60,659 nt of DNA from Clostridia bacterium (lineage in GTDB: Bacteria > Bacillota > Clostridia > Christensenellales > Borkfalkiaceae), in the NCBI GenBank assembly GCA_017545865.1, contig JAFWXO010000012.1, positions 1 to 60,659 of the forward strand, written 5' to 3'. Both the position numbers and the translations under genes were made by a program. Position 1 is the stretch's first letter. Each line of letters starts with the position of its first letter. The notes beneath the pieces are model-generated. The model did not search any database and was not told where the DNA came from. It saw nothing but the letters and a program-made list of their open reading frames with translations. This document shows positions 1-8,012 of the stretch, in pieces.

Positions 1-62
1 TAGTCAAATACCACTAAAAAACACGCTATTATTAAGTCCCTTCAAGGGATTTTAGACAATAT

Positions 63-95
63 AAAAGACTAACGAACACCTTTCGTTAGTCTTTT
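63..95. terminator. Bidirectional Rho-independent terminator at window edge
   Basis: A 12-bp perfect stem (AAGACTAACGAA with TTCGTTAGTCTT) has A and T runs on its outer sides, so it could end transcription in either direction. The remainder of the first 240 bases holds no gene I can support. The frame that ends in the TAA at 70-72 is closed by a TAG at 1-3. Confidence 0.75.
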
Positions 96-240
96 GTATT
101 GCTCCGCGAAAGCTCACGACTTTGCTTACAAAGTATAGTGTGCTACACTTTTTACTAAATTATCTTTTTAAAACTTTTACATATTGGAACTACCGATAGA
201 ATTATCTATTTCTTGCATCATAAATGTCCCGAGTAGTCTA

Positions 241-615
241 TCATATTGTATGGAATCCATAAGGACTAATTCTTACTTTTCCTATTGAACTAACAAAAAT
301 AAATATTGCTGCTAAGAAATATAAAACAGCCAAAACAAGAGATAAACAAACTGATATCAAATTAAAATATACCACAAAGAAAAAACCAATCAAGTGCTTT
401 ACAGCGTGCACCAAACTAGATTCATCATTAGAATCTTTTCTTAATATCCTTTTTGATTCGACAACTAATAAATCAAATAGTAAATACACTGATGTAACTA
501 TATAATAAGCTAACCATAAAACTGTCACAATAATAGCAAAAGGAACCACAAGGAACCAATTTTTTGTTTTAATAGTTTTTCTAATAAAATCATTCATCAA
601 ATTCAGTTTTTCCAT
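241..615 (-). CDS. Small integral membrane protein of unknown function
   Basis: This 124-residue protein is not a family I recognise. Hydrophobic segments at about residues 20-48 and 70-112 are separated by a charged stretch rich in K, R, D and E, giving two to four membrane spans. The start is well supported: GGAGG lies six bases before the ATG, and a promoter (TTGAAA, 17 bp, TATAAT) lies at 662-690 on the same strand. It stands alone between the terminator downstream of pyrH and the window edge. It lies where frr would be expected, so it may belong to inserted DNA; that is inference from position only. Confidence 0.65.
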   Translation of the reverse strand: MEKLNLMNDFIRKTIKTKNWFLVVPFAIIVTVLWLAYYIVTSVYLLFDLLVVESKRILRKDSNDESSLVHAVKHLIGFFFVVYFNLISVCLSLVLAVLYFLAAIFIFVSSIGKVRISPYGFHTI

Positions 616-661
616 ATTTTACCTCCAATACCTTTGTTACATCACATTTTGTAGCATAATT

Positions 662-690
662 ATTATAACAGTTATAAAAAAATTTTTCAA
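662..690 (-). promoter_or_regulatory. Promoter of the small membrane protein gene
   Basis: On the minus strand TTGAAA and TATAAT are separated by 17 bases, about 45 bases before the start codon at 615. Confidence 0.65.
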
Positions 691-711
691 GTAGTTTTGT
701 GTGGATAAAAG

Positions 712-740
712 AAAACTCGACTTTTTACAAGTCGAGTTTT
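712..740. terminator. Terminator downstream of pyrH (bidirectional)
   Basis: A 12-bp perfect stem (AAAACTCGACTT with AAGTCGAGTTTT) has a 5-base loop and T tracts on both strands. It is the first terminator after pyrH on the minus strand. Confidence 0.8.
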
Positions 741-811
741 ATAAATTATTAAATTTAAATCCCTAAGAGTGAGCCCTTTTAAGCGTGCTTTTTATTATAG
801 TATAATGTTTT

Positions 812-930
812 GCGGTGCTAGAAACAAGCAAGACAAGGCTCGCAAAGACTTTGGGGTGAATTAGACCTTGTTGGTCAATGAAGTCCAAAGTCAAAGCAGA
901 AACGTAGTATTGCGCCGTTTATAGCGACGC
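812..930. repeat. Structured dispersed repeat, copy 1
   Basis: This is one of three copies (others at 9129-9249 and 28701-28820). Shared blocks include AAGCAAGACAAGGCTCGC and GTAGTATTGCGCCG. Nested stems can be drawn: GCGGTGCTA with TAGCGACGC (one mismatch), GGC-GCAA with TTGCGCC, GACTTTGG (847-854) with CCAAAGTC (885-892), and an apical GACC/GGTC hairpin. The 847-854 stem differs from the other copies on both arms in a compensatory way. The copy is flanked by an 18-bp direct repeat (781-798 and 933-950). The second repeat copy overlaps the end of pyrH. Function unknown. Confidence 0.75.
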
Positions 931-946
931 AAAAGCGTGCTTTTTA

Positions 947-1651
947 TTATCTTATCCAAGTGCCGAGTTCTTCGCCTTGAACCGCCCTAACGAGCGCGTT
1001 TTCTTCGTCTAAACCGAAAGCCAAAATCGGAGTTTTATTTTCTTTGCAAATTGCAACGGCAGCAGTATCCATTGCTTTGAGTTCTTGACTTATAAAGTCA
1101 AGGTATTTGATTTCTTTATACTTTTTAGCGTTTTTGTTAACCTTAGGGTCGCTATCGTAAATACCGTCAACGTTCTTTGCAAGAAGAATAACTTCCGCGC
1201 CGATTTCAGCAGCCCTTAAAGCAACTGCCGTGTCAGTCGAGAAGAAGGGGTTACCCGTTCCGCAAGCAAAAATAACAACTCTACCTTTTTCTAAGTGTGA
1301 GTGAGCCTTTCTTGCAATATAAGGCTCGGCAACTCTAGTAATGGTGAGCGCAGTTTGAACTCTCGTGGGAACGCCACGGCGTTCAATAGCATCTTGAAGG
1401 GCGAGCGCGTTAATAACCGTTGCGAGCATACCCATGTGGTCTGCAGTTGCTCTATCCATTTCCGTGCCTTGACGACCGCGCCAGAAATTACCGCCACCCA
1501 CAACTATGCCTATTTCAACGCCAAGTTCGTGAACGGCGCAAATTTGACTTACAACTCTATCTAAAACGGCTTGGTCAAAACCCATACCCTTTTCGCCTGC
1601 TAAGGCTTCGCCACTAATTTTTATAATAACTCTTTTATATTTAACTGCCAT
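947..1651 (-). CDS. pyrH: UMP kinase
   Basis: PyrH phosphorylates UMP to UDP in the cytosol and belongs to the amino-acid-kinase fold, unrelated to eukaryotic UMP/CMP kinases. At 234 residues it has normal length. The N-terminal KISGEAL phosphate-binding loop, the [12 protein letters not shown] segment, the [10 protein letters not shown] stretch and the [12 protein letters not shown] loop are all present. AAGGAG lies seven bases before the ATG. It follows rpsB and tsf as in most Firmicutes, but a terminator at 1717-1741 separates it from tsf, so it may have its own promoter or depend on readthrough. The usual next gene, frr, is absent. Confidence 0.97.
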   Translation of the reverse strand: MAVKYKRVIIKISGEALAGEKGMGFDQAVLDRVVSQICAVHELGVEIGIVVGGGNFWRGRQGTEMDRATADHMGMLATVINALALQDAIERRGVPTRVQTALTITRVAEPYIARKAHSHLEKGRVVIFACGTGNPFFSTDTAVALRAAEIGAEVILLAKNVDGIYDSDPKVNKNAKKYKEIKYLDFISQELKAMDTAAVAICKENKTPILAFGLDEENALVRAVQGEELGTWIR

Positions 1652-1716
1652 AACAACTCCTTAAAATCATTTATTATATTTTATACCCAACGGTAACTAA
1701 TGTCAATACCGTAAAA

Positions 1717-1741
1717 AAAGGAAGTATAGAATACTTCCTTA
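1717..1741 (-). terminator. Terminator between tsf and pyrH
   Basis: A GGAAGTAT-AGA-ATACTTCC hairpin is followed on the minus strand by a run of T, directly after the tsf stop codon. Confidence 0.75.
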
Positions 1742-1752
1742 ATTTTTTGAAA

Positions 1753-2412
1753 TTATTTCTTCATATTAGCAACTTGTTCAGCAACAGCGTCTGCCAAGTT
1801 TTCGTTCTTCTTTTGTAAGCCTTCGCCCATTTCGTAACGAACGAATCTTCTAATAGAAATCTTTTCACCGATAGTAGCGGTTGCTTCGGTAACTAATTGT
1901 TCAATAGTCTTATCGGGGTCTTTAACGAACTTTTGGCAAAGCAAGCAGTTATCGTTATAGAAGGTTTTAATTCTGCCTTCAACCATTCTTTCAATGATTT
2001 TTTCGGGCTTGCCTTCTTCAATAGCTTGAGCGCGCAAAATTTCTTTTTCCTTTTCGATAACGTCAGCAGGAACTTCTTCAGCTGAAACGTAAGAAGGGTT
2101 AGCCGCTGCGATATGAAGAGCGATATCGTGAACGAGTTCTTTAAATTGATCGCCACGAGAAACGAAGTCAGTTTCGCAGTTAACTTCTACGAGAACGCCA
2201 ACTCTGCCACCCATGTGGATATAGCTTTCAACTAAACCTTCAGCAGCAATTCTACCTGCTTTCTTAGCAGCCTTAGCAATACCCTTTTCTCTCAAATAGT
2301 CAACAGCTTTATCCATATCGCCGTTGGTTTCAACGAGAGCGTTTTTGCAATCCATCATACCTGCGCCCGTTCTTTCACGGAGCGTCTTAACGTCACTTGC
2401 AGTAAAACTCAT
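1753..2412 (-). CDS. tsf: Elongation factor Ts
   Basis: EF-Ts exchanges GDP for GTP on EF-Tu. The N-terminal UBA-like segment contains [12 protein letters not shown], followed by the [12 protein letters not shown] signature at about residues 75-87. At 219 residues it is shorter than the E. coli protein (283) and matches the compact class with a reduced core dimerisation module. The C-terminal region carries a [10 protein letters not shown] stretch in place of the common LLEQ-FVKD. It lies 12 bases after rpsB, and the pair is presumably transcribed from the promoter at 3319-3347. Confidence 0.97.
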   Translation of the reverse strand: MSFTASDVKTLRERTGAGMMDCKNALVETNGDMDKAVDYLREKGIAKAAKKAGRIAAEGLVESYIHMGGRVGVLVEVNCETDFVSRGDQFKELVHDIALHIAAANPSYVSAEEVPADVIEKEKEILRAQAIEEGKPEKIIERMVEGRIKTFYNDNCLLCQKFVKDPDKTIEQLVTEATATIGEKISIRRFVRYEMGEGLQKKNENLADAVAEQVANMKK

Positions 2413-2424
2413 TTTCAGTTCTCC

Positions 2425-3195
2425 TTATTCAGCTTTTTCTTCAACGGGTGCTTCTGCTACAACTTCTTCTTGAGAAACTTCTTCATCGTCAAAATTTCTC
2501 TTAACAGCGTCAGCGCCTTGGTTTGCTTCAATAACAGCGTCAGCAATAATAGATGCGATAAGTTTTACCGCGCGAATTGCATCGTCGTTACCGGGGATAA
2601 CGTAATCAATGTTATCAGGGTCACAGTTAGTATCAGTGATAGCAACTACGGGGATACCGAGTTTCTTTGCTTCTTTGATAGCGATTTCTTCACAGTGGGG
2701 GTCAACTACGAAAAGCGCGCCGGGAAGAGTGTGCATTTCTCTAATACCGCCAAGGTTTAATTGAAGTTTTTCTCTTTCTTTGTTAAGTTCGATAACTTCT
2801 TTCTTGGGAAGAAGGTCGAATTCGCCTGCTCTTTCCATAGCGTCAAGCTTGTTAAGTCTATCTACTCTTGAACGAATAGTCTTGAAGTTGGTAAGAGTAC
2901 CGCCAAGCCATCTTGAATTGATGAAGTATTGACCGCATCTTTCAGCTTCTTGAGCGATTGCTTCTTGAGCTTGCTTTTTAGTACCAACGAAAAGAATTGA
3001 CTTGCCTGCTTTTGCAACTTCAACAACGAACTTGTAAGCCTTTTCAATTTCTTCTACGGTAAGTTGAAGGTCAACGATATGAATGTTGTTTCTTGCGCCG
3101 TAGATGTACTTCTTCATTTTGGGGTTCCATCTCGAAGTTTGGTGACCAAAGTGCACGCCTGCTTCAAGAAGTTGTTTCATAGAACATACTGCCAT
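2425..3195 (-). CDS. rpsB: 30S ribosomal protein S2
   Basis: S2 binds the head/body junction of the 30S subunit. The N-terminal [20 protein letters not shown] and the later [19 protein letters not shown] and [13 protein letters not shown] segments are typical. The protein is 256 residues, with a short acidic C-terminal tail ([14 protein letters not shown]) that is common in Firmicutes. GGAGG lies eight bases before the ATG. It is the first gene of the rpsB-tsf unit, behind a leader of about 117 bases. Confidence 0.98.
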   Translation of the reverse strand: MAVCSMKQLLEAGVHFGHQTSRWNPKMKKYIYGARNNIHIVDLQLTVEEIEKAYKFVVEVAKAGKSILFVGTKKQAQEAIAQEAERCGQYFINSRWLGGTLTNFKTIRSRVDRLNKLDAMERAGEFDLLPKKEVIELNKEREKLQLNLGGIREMHTLPGALFVVDPHCEEIAIKEAKKLGIPVVAITDTNCDPDNIDYVIPGNDDAIRAVKLIASIIADAVIEANQGADAVKRNFDDEEVSQEEVVAEAPVEEKAE

Positions 3196-3347
3196 AAAAA
3201 TTTCCTCCGTTTATTCCTCCCGCAACGCGTTTTTACTCGGCTCTACCCCGCATGAAAAATTGAAATTTACGAGGCAACGAACGCCGAACGACGTTTCGGT
3301 GTGAATTTTAGCCTTTACATATTATCACATTTTTTTGTATTTGTAAA
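3196..3347 (-). promoter_or_regulatory. rpsB promoter and 5' leader
   Basis: On the minus strand TTTACA (3342-3347) and TAATAT (3319-3324) are separated by 17 bases. The transcript would carry a leader of about 117 bases with a CCGAA-ACGTCG-TTCGG hairpin and two purine-rich Shine-Dalgarno-like stretches. Autoregulation by S2 is possible but I cannot match a known leader class. Confidence 0.6.
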
Positions 3348-3375
3348 CTTTTTTAACGCCGTTTTTCAACAAAAA

Positions 3376-3400
3376 ACCCGCCCGATATATTCGAGCGGGT
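3376..3400 (-). terminator. Terminator of the NhaC-family gene
   Basis: A 9-bp GC-rich stem (ACCCGCTCG with CGGGCGGGT on the minus strand) is followed by a T run directly after the stop codon at 3416. Confidence 0.8.
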
Positions 3401-3415
3401 AAATTTTATTAAGTT

Positions 3416-5017
3416 TTACGCCTTTTTAACTTTATTTAAGATAAATCTTAAACCGAATAAAGTTCCAACCATGATAGCGATTGAGAGCGGGAGCATTACG
3501 AACCAGTACGGAACAAAACCTGCGATAATATAGCATACGAACGAAACGCCTGCAACCATCATAGCGTAAGGAATTTGAGTTTTAACGTGGTTAAGGTGGT
3601 TACATTGAGCGCCTGCGCTCGCCATAATAGTGGTATCGGAAATCGGGGAGATGTGGTCACCGCAAACTGCGCCTGCCATAGCAGCGGAGATTGCAACTAA
3701 AAGGTGCGGGCCGATTGCTCCGCTTACGGGTACGATAATACCTAAGAGCAAGCCGAAAGTTCCCCAAGACGTTCCCGTTGCAAACGCGATTGCAAGAGCA
3801 AGCACGAATAAGATTGCGGGAAGGAAATAACCAAGAGTGGGGTTACCGATGAAACTTTCAACGAAAGTTGCCGCTTCTAAGTATTCGCGAGATACAGAGC
3901 AAAGAGTCCAAGCAAAGCATAAGATTAAGATTGCGGGAACCATCGCTTTGAAACCTTCGGGAATAGCGCCCATCATATCTTTGAAAGATAAAACGCCACG
4001 GCAAAGGTAGAACACAACGGTGAATAATAAGCCGATGAGTGAGCCGATAACTAAACCAACTGACGCGTCTGAGTTAGAGAACGCTTCAATAACGGTAGCG
4101 CCGTCTAAAATACCGCCAGAGTACATCATACCGAAGATGCACGCGCCGATTAAAACTAAAACGGGGGCAATAAGGTCGATAACCTTGCCTTTACCAACAA
4201 CGTCGTCCGCCGAAACGGTTTCGTAGGGGCGTTCGCCTTCAGAATAAAGGTCACCGTTTGCGGCGTTATCTTCGTGCTTTTTCATCGGGCCGAATTCAAA
4301 CTTCATTAAAGTGATTGCAATAATGGTTACGATTGTAAGAATTGCATAGAAGTTGAACGGAATTGCTTGCAAGAAGATTTGGAAGCCGTTAACGTCAGGA
4401 TTGTTAATGTAACCCGTAACGGCAGCCGCCCAAGACGAAATGGGAGCGATAATACAGATAGGCGCGGCAGTCGCGTCGATAATATAAGCAAGTTTAGAAC
4501 GGCTTACGTTATGCTTGTCCGTAACGGGGCGCATAATGTTACCAACGGATAAACAGTTAAAATAGTCGTCGATAAAGATTAAGCAACCAAGACCGAAAGT
4601 TGAAAGTAAAGCGCCTTTTTTGGTTTTAATTTTCTTAACTGCCCACTCGCCGTAAGCTTTTGAGCCACCTGCTCTGTTCATTAACACAACGATAATGCCA
4701 AGCACTACTAAGAAGATTAAAATACCCATATTGTAGCTATCGCCGATGTTAGAAACGAACGCTTCAACGGTAGTGTCAATCGTAGCTCTTAAATCAAATC
4801 TCGTGTAAATTAAAATACCCGAAACGATACCTACGAATAAAGAAGAATAAACTTCTTTGGTGATAAGCGCAAGCACGATTGCAATTACCGGGGGTAAAAG
4901 CGAGAAAATCGTACCAACGGCAGTTGCTTCTTCACTCCAAAACTTTGGAACGAAGATGCAAGCAAGGATAAGCACGAGCAAGGTAACGCCCGATACTATC
5001 ATGTTCCTAATTTTCAT
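3416..5017 (-). CDS. NhaC-family Na+/H+ antiporter
   Basis: This 533-residue protein has about a dozen hydrophobic segments and matches the NhaC/MleN-type antiporter family. Diagnostic segments are FIDDYFNCLSVGNIMRPVTD at about residues 150-170, with the conserved acidic pair inside the membrane, and the C-terminal GDHISPISDTTIMASAGAQC stretch. It probably exchanges Na+ (or an organic anion coupled to Na+) for protons at the cytoplasmic membrane. AGGAGG precedes the ATG. The gene is monocistronic: it has its own promoter (5084-5112) and terminator. Substrate assignment within the family is uncertain. Confidence 0.88.
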   Translation of the reverse strand: MKIRNMIVSGVTLLVLILACIFVPKFWSEEATAVGTIFSLLPPVIAIVLALITKEVYSSLFVGIVSGILIYTRFDLRATIDTTVEAFVSNIGDSYNMGILIFLVVLGIIVVLMNRAGGSKAYGEWAVKKIKTKKGALLSTFGLGCLIFIDDYFNCLSVGNIMRPVTDKHNVSRSKLAYIIDATAAPICIIAPISSWAAAVTGYINNPDVNGFQIFLQAIPFNFYAILTIVTIIAITLMKFEFGPMKKHEDNAANGDLYSEGERPYETVSADDVVGKGKVIDLIAPVLVLIGACIFGMMYSGGILDGATVIEAFSNSDASVGLVIGSLIGLLFTVVFYLCRGVLSFKDMMGAIPEGFKAMVPAILILCFAWTLCSVSREYLEAATFVESFIGNPTLGYFLPAILFVLALAIAFATGTSWGTFGLLLGIIVPVSGAIGPHLLVAISAAMAGAVCGDHISPISDTTIMASAGAQCNHLNHVKTQIPYAMMVAGVSFVCYIIAGFVPYWFVMLPLSIAIMVGTLFGLRFILNKVKKA

Positions 5018-5083
5018 AATTCCTCCTAAAACGTGAGCGTTTGCTCGTTAAATACGGCCCGCCCGCGCGTTTGTATTGCAAAT

Positions 5084-5112
5084 AATATACAACAGTTGTG
5101 AAATATTGTCAA
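5084..5112 (-). promoter_or_regulatory. Promoter of the NhaC-family gene
   Basis: A perfect TTGACA and TATATT are separated by 17 bases on the minus strand, about 67 bases before the start codon. Confidence 0.75.
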
Positions 5113-5236
5113 ACGTTTGTGTGTTTTTGATGAATTTTGTTGGTTTGTTGTACAAAAAAGGCAAAAGTGTTAAAAAACTATTGCGAAGATTAAATTGATA
5201 TGTTAAAATGAACGTAAATTAAAAAAGGGGTGCGAA

Positions 5237-6037
5237 ATGGCGAAAAAAAACAAGGAACTTAAAGTTCCAACTGGAAGAAGTTTATTATATTTCATTTTAA
5301 AACCCATAATATTGTTTGCGTATAGAAAAAAACCGAAAATTATCAACTTGGCAGGCGAACTTAGAAAGGACGCTATCATCGTTTCCAACCACTCGGCAAT
5401 GAGCGGTCCGCCGTCGCTTGAACTTTATTACCCCGTTAAAACTTGCAAGTGGGGCGCGCACGAAATGTTCGGCAACCACAAAGCAAGAACGGCTTACATG
5501 CGCGATATCTTATATATAAAGAAAAAGCACATGAAACCAGGCTGGAAAACTTCGCTCAAGGCTTGGCTTCTCGCTTGGCTTAACCCGTGCGTATATAAGG
5601 GCATGAAAAACTTGCCAACGTATACTGACGGTAGGCTTGGTAAAACGATTAAGGTTAGTATTAAAGCGATTGAAAAAGGCTATTCGGTTATGATTTTCCC
5701 CGAAAACTCGAACGAAGGTTATTTTGACGTTTTAACGGAGTTTTTCCCAGGTTTTGTTATGCTTGCCCAACATTACTTTGCAGTTAAAGGTGAAGATATT
5801 CCCGTTTATCCCGTTTATATTTCCGTTTCCAAGCATATTATCGTTATCGATAAACCGATGTTCGTTCAAGATTACGTTAAACAGGGTTTAAACAGATATC
5901 AAATTGCGGAAATTTTTAAAGATAAAGTTAACGACCTTTACTTTAAATACGTTGAAAACGCTGAAGTTTACGATGATAAAGCGGAACAAAAAAGATTAAA
6001 AGCCGAACGTAAAGCGCTTAAAAAAGCAAGTAAATAA
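5237..6037 (+). CDS. Lysophospholipid acyltransferase-like protein (PlsC superfamily)
   Basis: This 266-residue cytosolic or membrane-associated protein resembles 1-acyl-glycerol-3-phosphate acyltransferases. It has NHSAMSGP near residue 52 where the family has the catalytic HX4D motif, and FPENSNEG near residue 155 where the family has FPEGTRS. The aspartate of HX4D is replaced by glycine, so catalysis by the standard His-Asp pair is doubtful. The C-terminus is a Lys-rich helix, probably membrane- or nucleic-acid-proximal. GGGG lies seven bases before the ATG, and a weak promoter (TTGCGA, 17 bp, TAAAAT) is visible upstream. It is a single-gene unit. Confidence 0.75.
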   Translation: MAKKNKELKVPTGRSLLYFILKPIILFAYRKKPKIINLAGELRKDAIIVSNHSAMSGPPSLELYYPVKTCKWGAHEMFGNHKARTAYMRDILYIKKKHMKPGWKTSLKAWLLAWLNPCVYKGMKNLPTYTDGRLGKTIKVSIKAIEKGYSVMIFPENSNEGYFDVLTEFFPGFVMLAQHYFAVKGEDIPVYPVYISVSKHIIVIDKPMFVQDYVKQGLNRYQIAEIFKDKVNDLYFKYVENAEVYDDKAEQKRLKAERKALKKASK

Positions 6038-6043
6038 ACTCTA

Positions 6044-6070
6044 AACGCGGTGAACACCACCGCGTTTTTA
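6044..6070 (+). terminator. Terminator of the acyltransferase-like gene
   Basis: AACGCGGTG pairs with CACCGCGTT and is followed by a T run. Confidence 0.8.
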
Positions 6071-6071
6071 T

Positions 6072-6100
6072 TTGACATTTTTAATGCGCAAGAGTAAGAT
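6072..6100 (+). promoter_or_regulatory. Promoter of the AEC transporter gene
   Basis: TTGACA and TAAGAT are separated by 17 bases, 19 bases before the ATG at 6119. GGAG lies inside the short leader. Confidence 0.7.
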
Positions 6101-6118
6101 TATATTCGGAGAATATTT

Positions 6119-7126
6119 ATGATACAAACTTTTTTAGCAACCTTAAACCCTATGCTCACTTTGTTTATCTGCATAGTTTTAGGGTTTTTGTTAACGAAAC
6201 TTAATATTTTGCCCGAAAACGCAAGTAAGGTTATGGCAAAACTTGAAACTTACGCCTTCTGCCCCGCCCTTAGTTTTTACACTATGGCAAGAAATTGCAC
6301 CATTTCTAACATCGGCGAACACGGCATAAACCTTATATTGTTCACAGCGTTAGTAATCGTTTGCGTTATTTTATCTTACGCGCTCAACGGCTTGTTCGTA
6401 AAAAATAAAAAAAGTTACGACCGCGGAGTTTTCCTTTACGCTTTAGCCTTTGCAAACATAGGTTACGTTGGCGATCCGCTTGCGCTTGCTTTGTTTGGCG
6501 ACGCAGGCTTTTCCTTTTACAAACTCGCTTGCCTTCCCCTTTCTATCGTAATTTACGTTTGGGGCATTTCCGTTTTAGTTCCCAAAAAGGAAAGTTCAAG
6601 CAAGTTATCGTCGCTTAAAAACGTGTTCAACGTGCCGACCGTTGCACTTTTAGTGGGTATCGTTGTAGGGCTTCTTGGCGGTGGCGAATTTATTCTCGGC
6701 AAGGAAGGAGATTTGAACTTTATCGGCTCAACTCTTACCGCCCTTAAAGGTTGCATGGGCCCCGTTGCTATGCTTATTGCTGGTTGCACTATTGCAAGGT
6801 ATAGTTTCAAAGCGATGATAACGAACAAAAAAGTTTACTTTGCAACGGCGTTAAGGCTCGTTTTAATACCCTGTTTGTTAGTTCCTATGGTGTTTGGTCT
6901 TAAAACGCTTATGAACGTTTGCTTTAATCTCTCGATTAGTAATTTTGTCGTTCACTTATCGTTTATCGCTCTCGGCTGTCCGCTTGGGCTTAACACGGTT
7001 GTCTTCCCCGAAGCCTACGGTGGCGACGCGAAAACGGGCGCTGGCATGGCTATGATTTCTCACAGCCTTTGCGTTATAACTATTCCCCTTCTTTACGCGC
7101 TCGTTGCAATATTATTCCCCTTATAA
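6119..7126 (+). CDS. AEC-family transporter (auxin efflux carrier superfamily)
   Basis: This 335-residue protein has ten predicted hydrophobic spans in two halves separated by a short Lys/Ser-rich loop at about residue 155. The N-terminal PMLTLFICIVLGFLLTKLNI and the C-terminal SFIALGCPLGLNTVVFPEAYGGD are typical of the bacterial AEC family (PF03547-type), which transports organic acids such as malate or malonate. It would act in the cytoplasmic membrane. The substrate cannot be read from the sequence. It has its own promoter and a strong terminator, so it is monocistronic. Confidence 0.85.
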   Translation: MIQTFLATLNPMLTLFICIVLGFLLTKLNILPENASKVMAKLETYAFCPALSFYTMARNCTISNIGEHGINLILFTALVIVCVILSYALNGLFVKNKKSYDRGVFLYALAFANIGYVGDPLALALFGDAGFSFYKLACLPLSIVIYVWGISVLVPKKESSSKLSSLKNVFNVPTVALLVGIVVGLLGGGEFILGKEGDLNFIGSTLTALKGCMGPVAMLIAGCTIARYSFKAMITNKKVYFATALRLVLIPCLLVPMVFGLKTLMNVCFNLSISNFVVHLSFIALGCPLGLNTVVFPEAYGGDAKTGAGMAMISHSLCVITIPLLYALVAILFPL

Positions 7127-7131
7127 AAAAC

Positions 7132-7162
7132 AAACCGCAGTAGTTTTGCTACCGCGGTTTTT
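7132..7162. terminator. Terminator after the AEC gene
   Basis: AACCGC-A-GTAG and CTAC-C-GCGGTT form a stem with one internal mismatch, followed by T6. Confidence 0.75.
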
Positions 7163-7202
7163 TAATTAGTTTTCTAAACCCATTAAATAAGATGAGTTTT
7201 AT

Positions 7203-7360
7203 TTTTAGCCTTGTGGCTAAAAGTGATATTAAATAAATCCACAACTTTCCCGAAAGGGAAAATATCACTTTGCGTTAGCAAAATATAACGCCGAAGGCAT
7301 ATCACTTGCCGTTAGGCAAATATAGTTGTGGCGTAGCAATAATCCCTATTGCTAAGCCAC
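7203..7360. repeat. Hairpin array with GTGATAT / ATATCAC linkers
   Basis: A run of short inverted repeats is separated by GTGATAT or its complement ATATCAC: TTTTAGCC-ttgt-GGCTAAAA, TTTCCC-gaaa-GGGAAA, TTTGC-gtta-GCAAA, GCC-gaa-GGC and TTGCC-gtta-GGCAA. The array is bounded by CCACAAC and GTTGTGG and ends in a longer hairpin (GTGGC with GCCAC around TAGCAAT/ATTGCTA). It fills the gap between two convergent genes. See the hairpin-array findings. Confidence 0.75.
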
Positions 7361-7767
7361 TAATCTCTGCGGTTTTTATTTTGTTTTTTTCTTTCAAAGG
7401 GGATAAAGAGTATCAATAAGAAAACGATTGCATCAATATAGAAAGGGATAGGTTTAATTTGCTTTGGAGAATAAGATTTTTTAACTAAGCCGAGCGTTGT
7501 TAACGCGTCAATATCCGATTGAGTTGCATCGATTAAATAACTCGTATCGCTCGTTGCGATATAGAGTTTATATTCGTAATCGCCCTTTTTGGCTATCTTT
7601 TTATAATATTCAACCTTTTCAATATCGGTTGCAAGTTTAATAACTTCGGTATACGTTCCATCAAAATCCGTTTGCGTGCGACCTTTATCGAAAGTGAATA
7701 TTCTATAATTCATTAAACCAAAAACTATAATGCCAAACAGCAAGAAAAGTTTTATAACCGATTTCAT
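7360..7767 (-). CDS. Hypothetical membrane protein with two spans
   Basis: The 135-residue protein is not a family I recognise. A hydrophobic N-terminal segment (about residues 4-22) could be an uncleaved signal anchor. A second span lies at about residues 107-123 and is followed by a basic tail (RKKQNKNRR). Between them is a soluble region of about 85 residues that would lie outside the cell. GGAGAACGGGT precedes the ATG. No operon partner is visible. Confidence 0.6.
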   Translation of the reverse strand: MKSVIKLFLLFGIIVFGLMNYRIFTFDKGRTQTDFDGTYTEVIKLATDIEKVEYYKKIAKKGDYEYKLYIATSDTSYLIDATQSDIDALTTLGLVKKSYSPKQIKPIPFYIDAIVFLLILFIPFERKKQNKNRRD

Positions 7768-7826
7768 ACCCGTTCTCCAAAAATTAAGTTATAAATATAT
7801 TAACATAATTTTAAGTTGTTGTAAAC

Positions 7827-7860
7827 AAAAAACCACGATAGGTTTTCTATCGTGGGGTTT
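7827..7860 (-). terminator. Second copy of the tRNA-Ser terminator
   Basis: CCACGATAG-gtttt-CTATCGTGG is flanked by A and T runs. It is nearly identical to the hairpin at 7977-8012 and is followed by a copy of the last 16 bases of the tRNA-Ser gene. Confidence 0.7.
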
Positions 7861-7976
7861 TGGCGGAAAAGGCGGGTGTTCTGCCCCTTGATAAGGGGAA
7901 GGCAAACGAAGTTTGCGAGGGGATTGCCGTCCGTGGCTAACGATTGAACCCTTGGGTGAAAATCACGCCTATATGC
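7861..7976. repeat. Duplicated tRNA-Ser 3' end plus a hairpin-rich segment
   Basis: 7861-7876 repeats the 3' end of the tRNA-Ser gene (TGGCGGAAAAGGCGGG). The bases up to 7976 contain CCCCTTGATAAGGGG, GCAAACGAAGTTTGC and GCC-GTCCGT-GGC hairpins joined by short linkers. This resembles the hairpin arrays elsewhere in the window. The segment is open in one minus-strand frame, but I do not regard that frame as a gene. Confidence 0.55.
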
Positions 7977-8012
7977 AAAAAACCACGATAGCAAAAACTA
8001 TCGTGGTTTTTT
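7977..8012 (-). terminator. Terminator of tRNA-Ser
   Basis: A 15-bp stem (A6 CCACGATAG with CTATCGTGG T6) lies directly after the tRNA 3' end on the minus strand. Confidence 0.85.

Noticed and set aside
4-72. Plus-strand frame ending at the first terminator, as the tail of an upstream gene
   Set aside because: The frame contains a TAG at 1-3 and leaves only 22 codons with no start. It may be the end of something, but nothing supports a gene.
1291-2156. Several frames inside pyrH and tsf on both strands
   Set aside because: They are shadows of strongly conserved genes and lack their own start signals.
7800-7994. Open frame of 64 codons on the minus strand near tRNA-Ser
   Set aside because: It runs through the duplicated terminator, the tRNA-end copy and several hairpins. 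The open frame is a by-product of repeat structure.
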